A stretch of 64,000 nucleotides of DNA from Hymenopellis radicata. Taxonomy: Eukaryota > Basidiomycota > Agaricomycetes > Agaricales > Physalacriaceae. Below, one piece after another: positions 63,535-64,000 of the stretch. The notes beneath the pieces were generated by a model. That model saw nothing but the letters and a program-made list of their open reading frames with translations. It was not told the DNA's origin and did not search any database. The position numbers and the translations under genes were made by a program. The first letter of the stretch is position 1. Every line of letters begins with the position of its first letter. The DNA lies in contig JADNRX010000065.1 in the NCBI GenBank assembly GCA_015501595.1, forward strand, positions 62,001-126,000. The letters run 5' to 3'.

Positions 63535-64000
63535 TTACGCGTCCAGCGCGCCGTTAATGGCATCCAACAATGTGTCACGAGAATCGCCCGCGATATGCCA
63601 CATTGCAAACCCCTTCAACCCACTCTTGGTGATGTAGTTTCCCTTCGCCTGGAAGGACGTCGCATCGTCGTAAGACACCATGACCTGCGTGGCGCTGTTG
63701 TACACGAACGGCTGCCAAAGGTTAACGAAGTAGTAAAGCAAAAAATAGAAGAGCACGTACCGTCTGACTGCAATCGTCAAAGAGGTAATTAATACCATCT
63801 GCCGCAGTTCCATTGGAGGTCAAAAACCCATCTTCTATCAAGCCTACGAATCTTGACACGCCGCTCAAGGGACTAGTGACTCCGCAAGTATCGGTGTACG
63901 GTGCGTCCAGGCTATCGCCCTTTGGAATACCCGTGAACTTTGGGAAGCTAGTGAGCGTGTCACCAGAAGTGAACCCGTTCAATGAAGTCACGGTAAATCC
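63535..64000 (-). CDS. GH18 chitinase, C-terminal part (continues past window)
   Basis: The frame is open at the edge (GFTVTSLNGFTSGDTLTSF). It runs through TDTCGVTSPLSGVSRF and INYLFDDCSQT, a 49-bp intron (63712-63760, GTACGT..TTGGCAG), PFVYNSATQVMVSYDDATSF and GFAMWHIAGDSRDTLLDAI to INGALDA. The active-site Trp of GFAMWH is kept. Blocks match the canonical chitinase at 35-36.7 kb. The catalytic DxxDxDxE lies outside. Confidence 0.88.

Overview
The window is nuclear DNA of a filamentous basidiomycete, most likely an agaricomycete. Genes on both strands are split by many introns of about 45-60 bp with GT(R)NGT donors and CTRAY branch sites. The families are typical of that group: FunK1-type kinase, F-box/LRR proteins, AAA-ATPase-like proteins, GH18 chitinases, CBM19-type secreted proteins and a MYND protein. 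tRNA-Glu and tRNA-Trp genes carry introns at position 37/38. The species cannot be named from the sequence alone.

Region 1-4.2 kb is the 5' two thirds of a minus-strand Ty1/copia retrotransposon: LTR, half-tRNA-type primer site, gag-protease, integrase and the start of the reverse transcriptase. It is cut by the window edge. Region 5.2-21 kb is a mosaic of local duplications. It holds one degraded and one nearly complete copy of an F-box gene, one good and two broken copies of a CBM19-type secreted protein gene, a broken cupin gene, a membrane/F-box gene, and more than a dozen intact or decayed tRNA-Glu units. At 21.03-26.58 kb a 5.55-kb tyrosine-recombinase retrotransposon (DIRS/Ngaro-like, split direct repeats A1-ORFs-B1-A2-B2) sits inside a tRNA-Glu(UUC) gene. 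This is the most striking object in the window.

Region 28-39 kb is more ordinary: a MYND-finger gene, an FMP32/MCUR1-like mitochondrial protein gene, relics of an SDR and an AAA-ATPase-like gene, two GH18 genes (one with its catalytic motif altered, one canonical), a small twin-CQPFG membrane protein and the SRP19/SEC65 subunit of the signal recognition particle. Region 39.5-43.3 kb has another tRNA-Glu unit, a MITE and a decayed AAA-ATPase-like gene. Region 43.4-55 kb holds a ZZ-finger gene, an MFS anion/allantoate-type permease, a FunK1 kinase with one frame break, a secreted beta-carbonic anhydrase, a tRNA-Trp and a GATA-like zinc-finger protein. Region 55.9-61 kb carries two copies, in the same orientation about 4 kb apart, of a small helical-bundle protein gene. 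The window ends in the 3' half of a third GH18 chitinase.

Three copies of one roughly 312-332-bp MITE with 8-bp target duplications (26.7, 40.2 and 53.3 kb) link these regions. The genes do not form a pathway. The theme is secreted carbohydrate-active or cell-wall proteins (CBM19, GH18) beside repeat-driven rearrangement.
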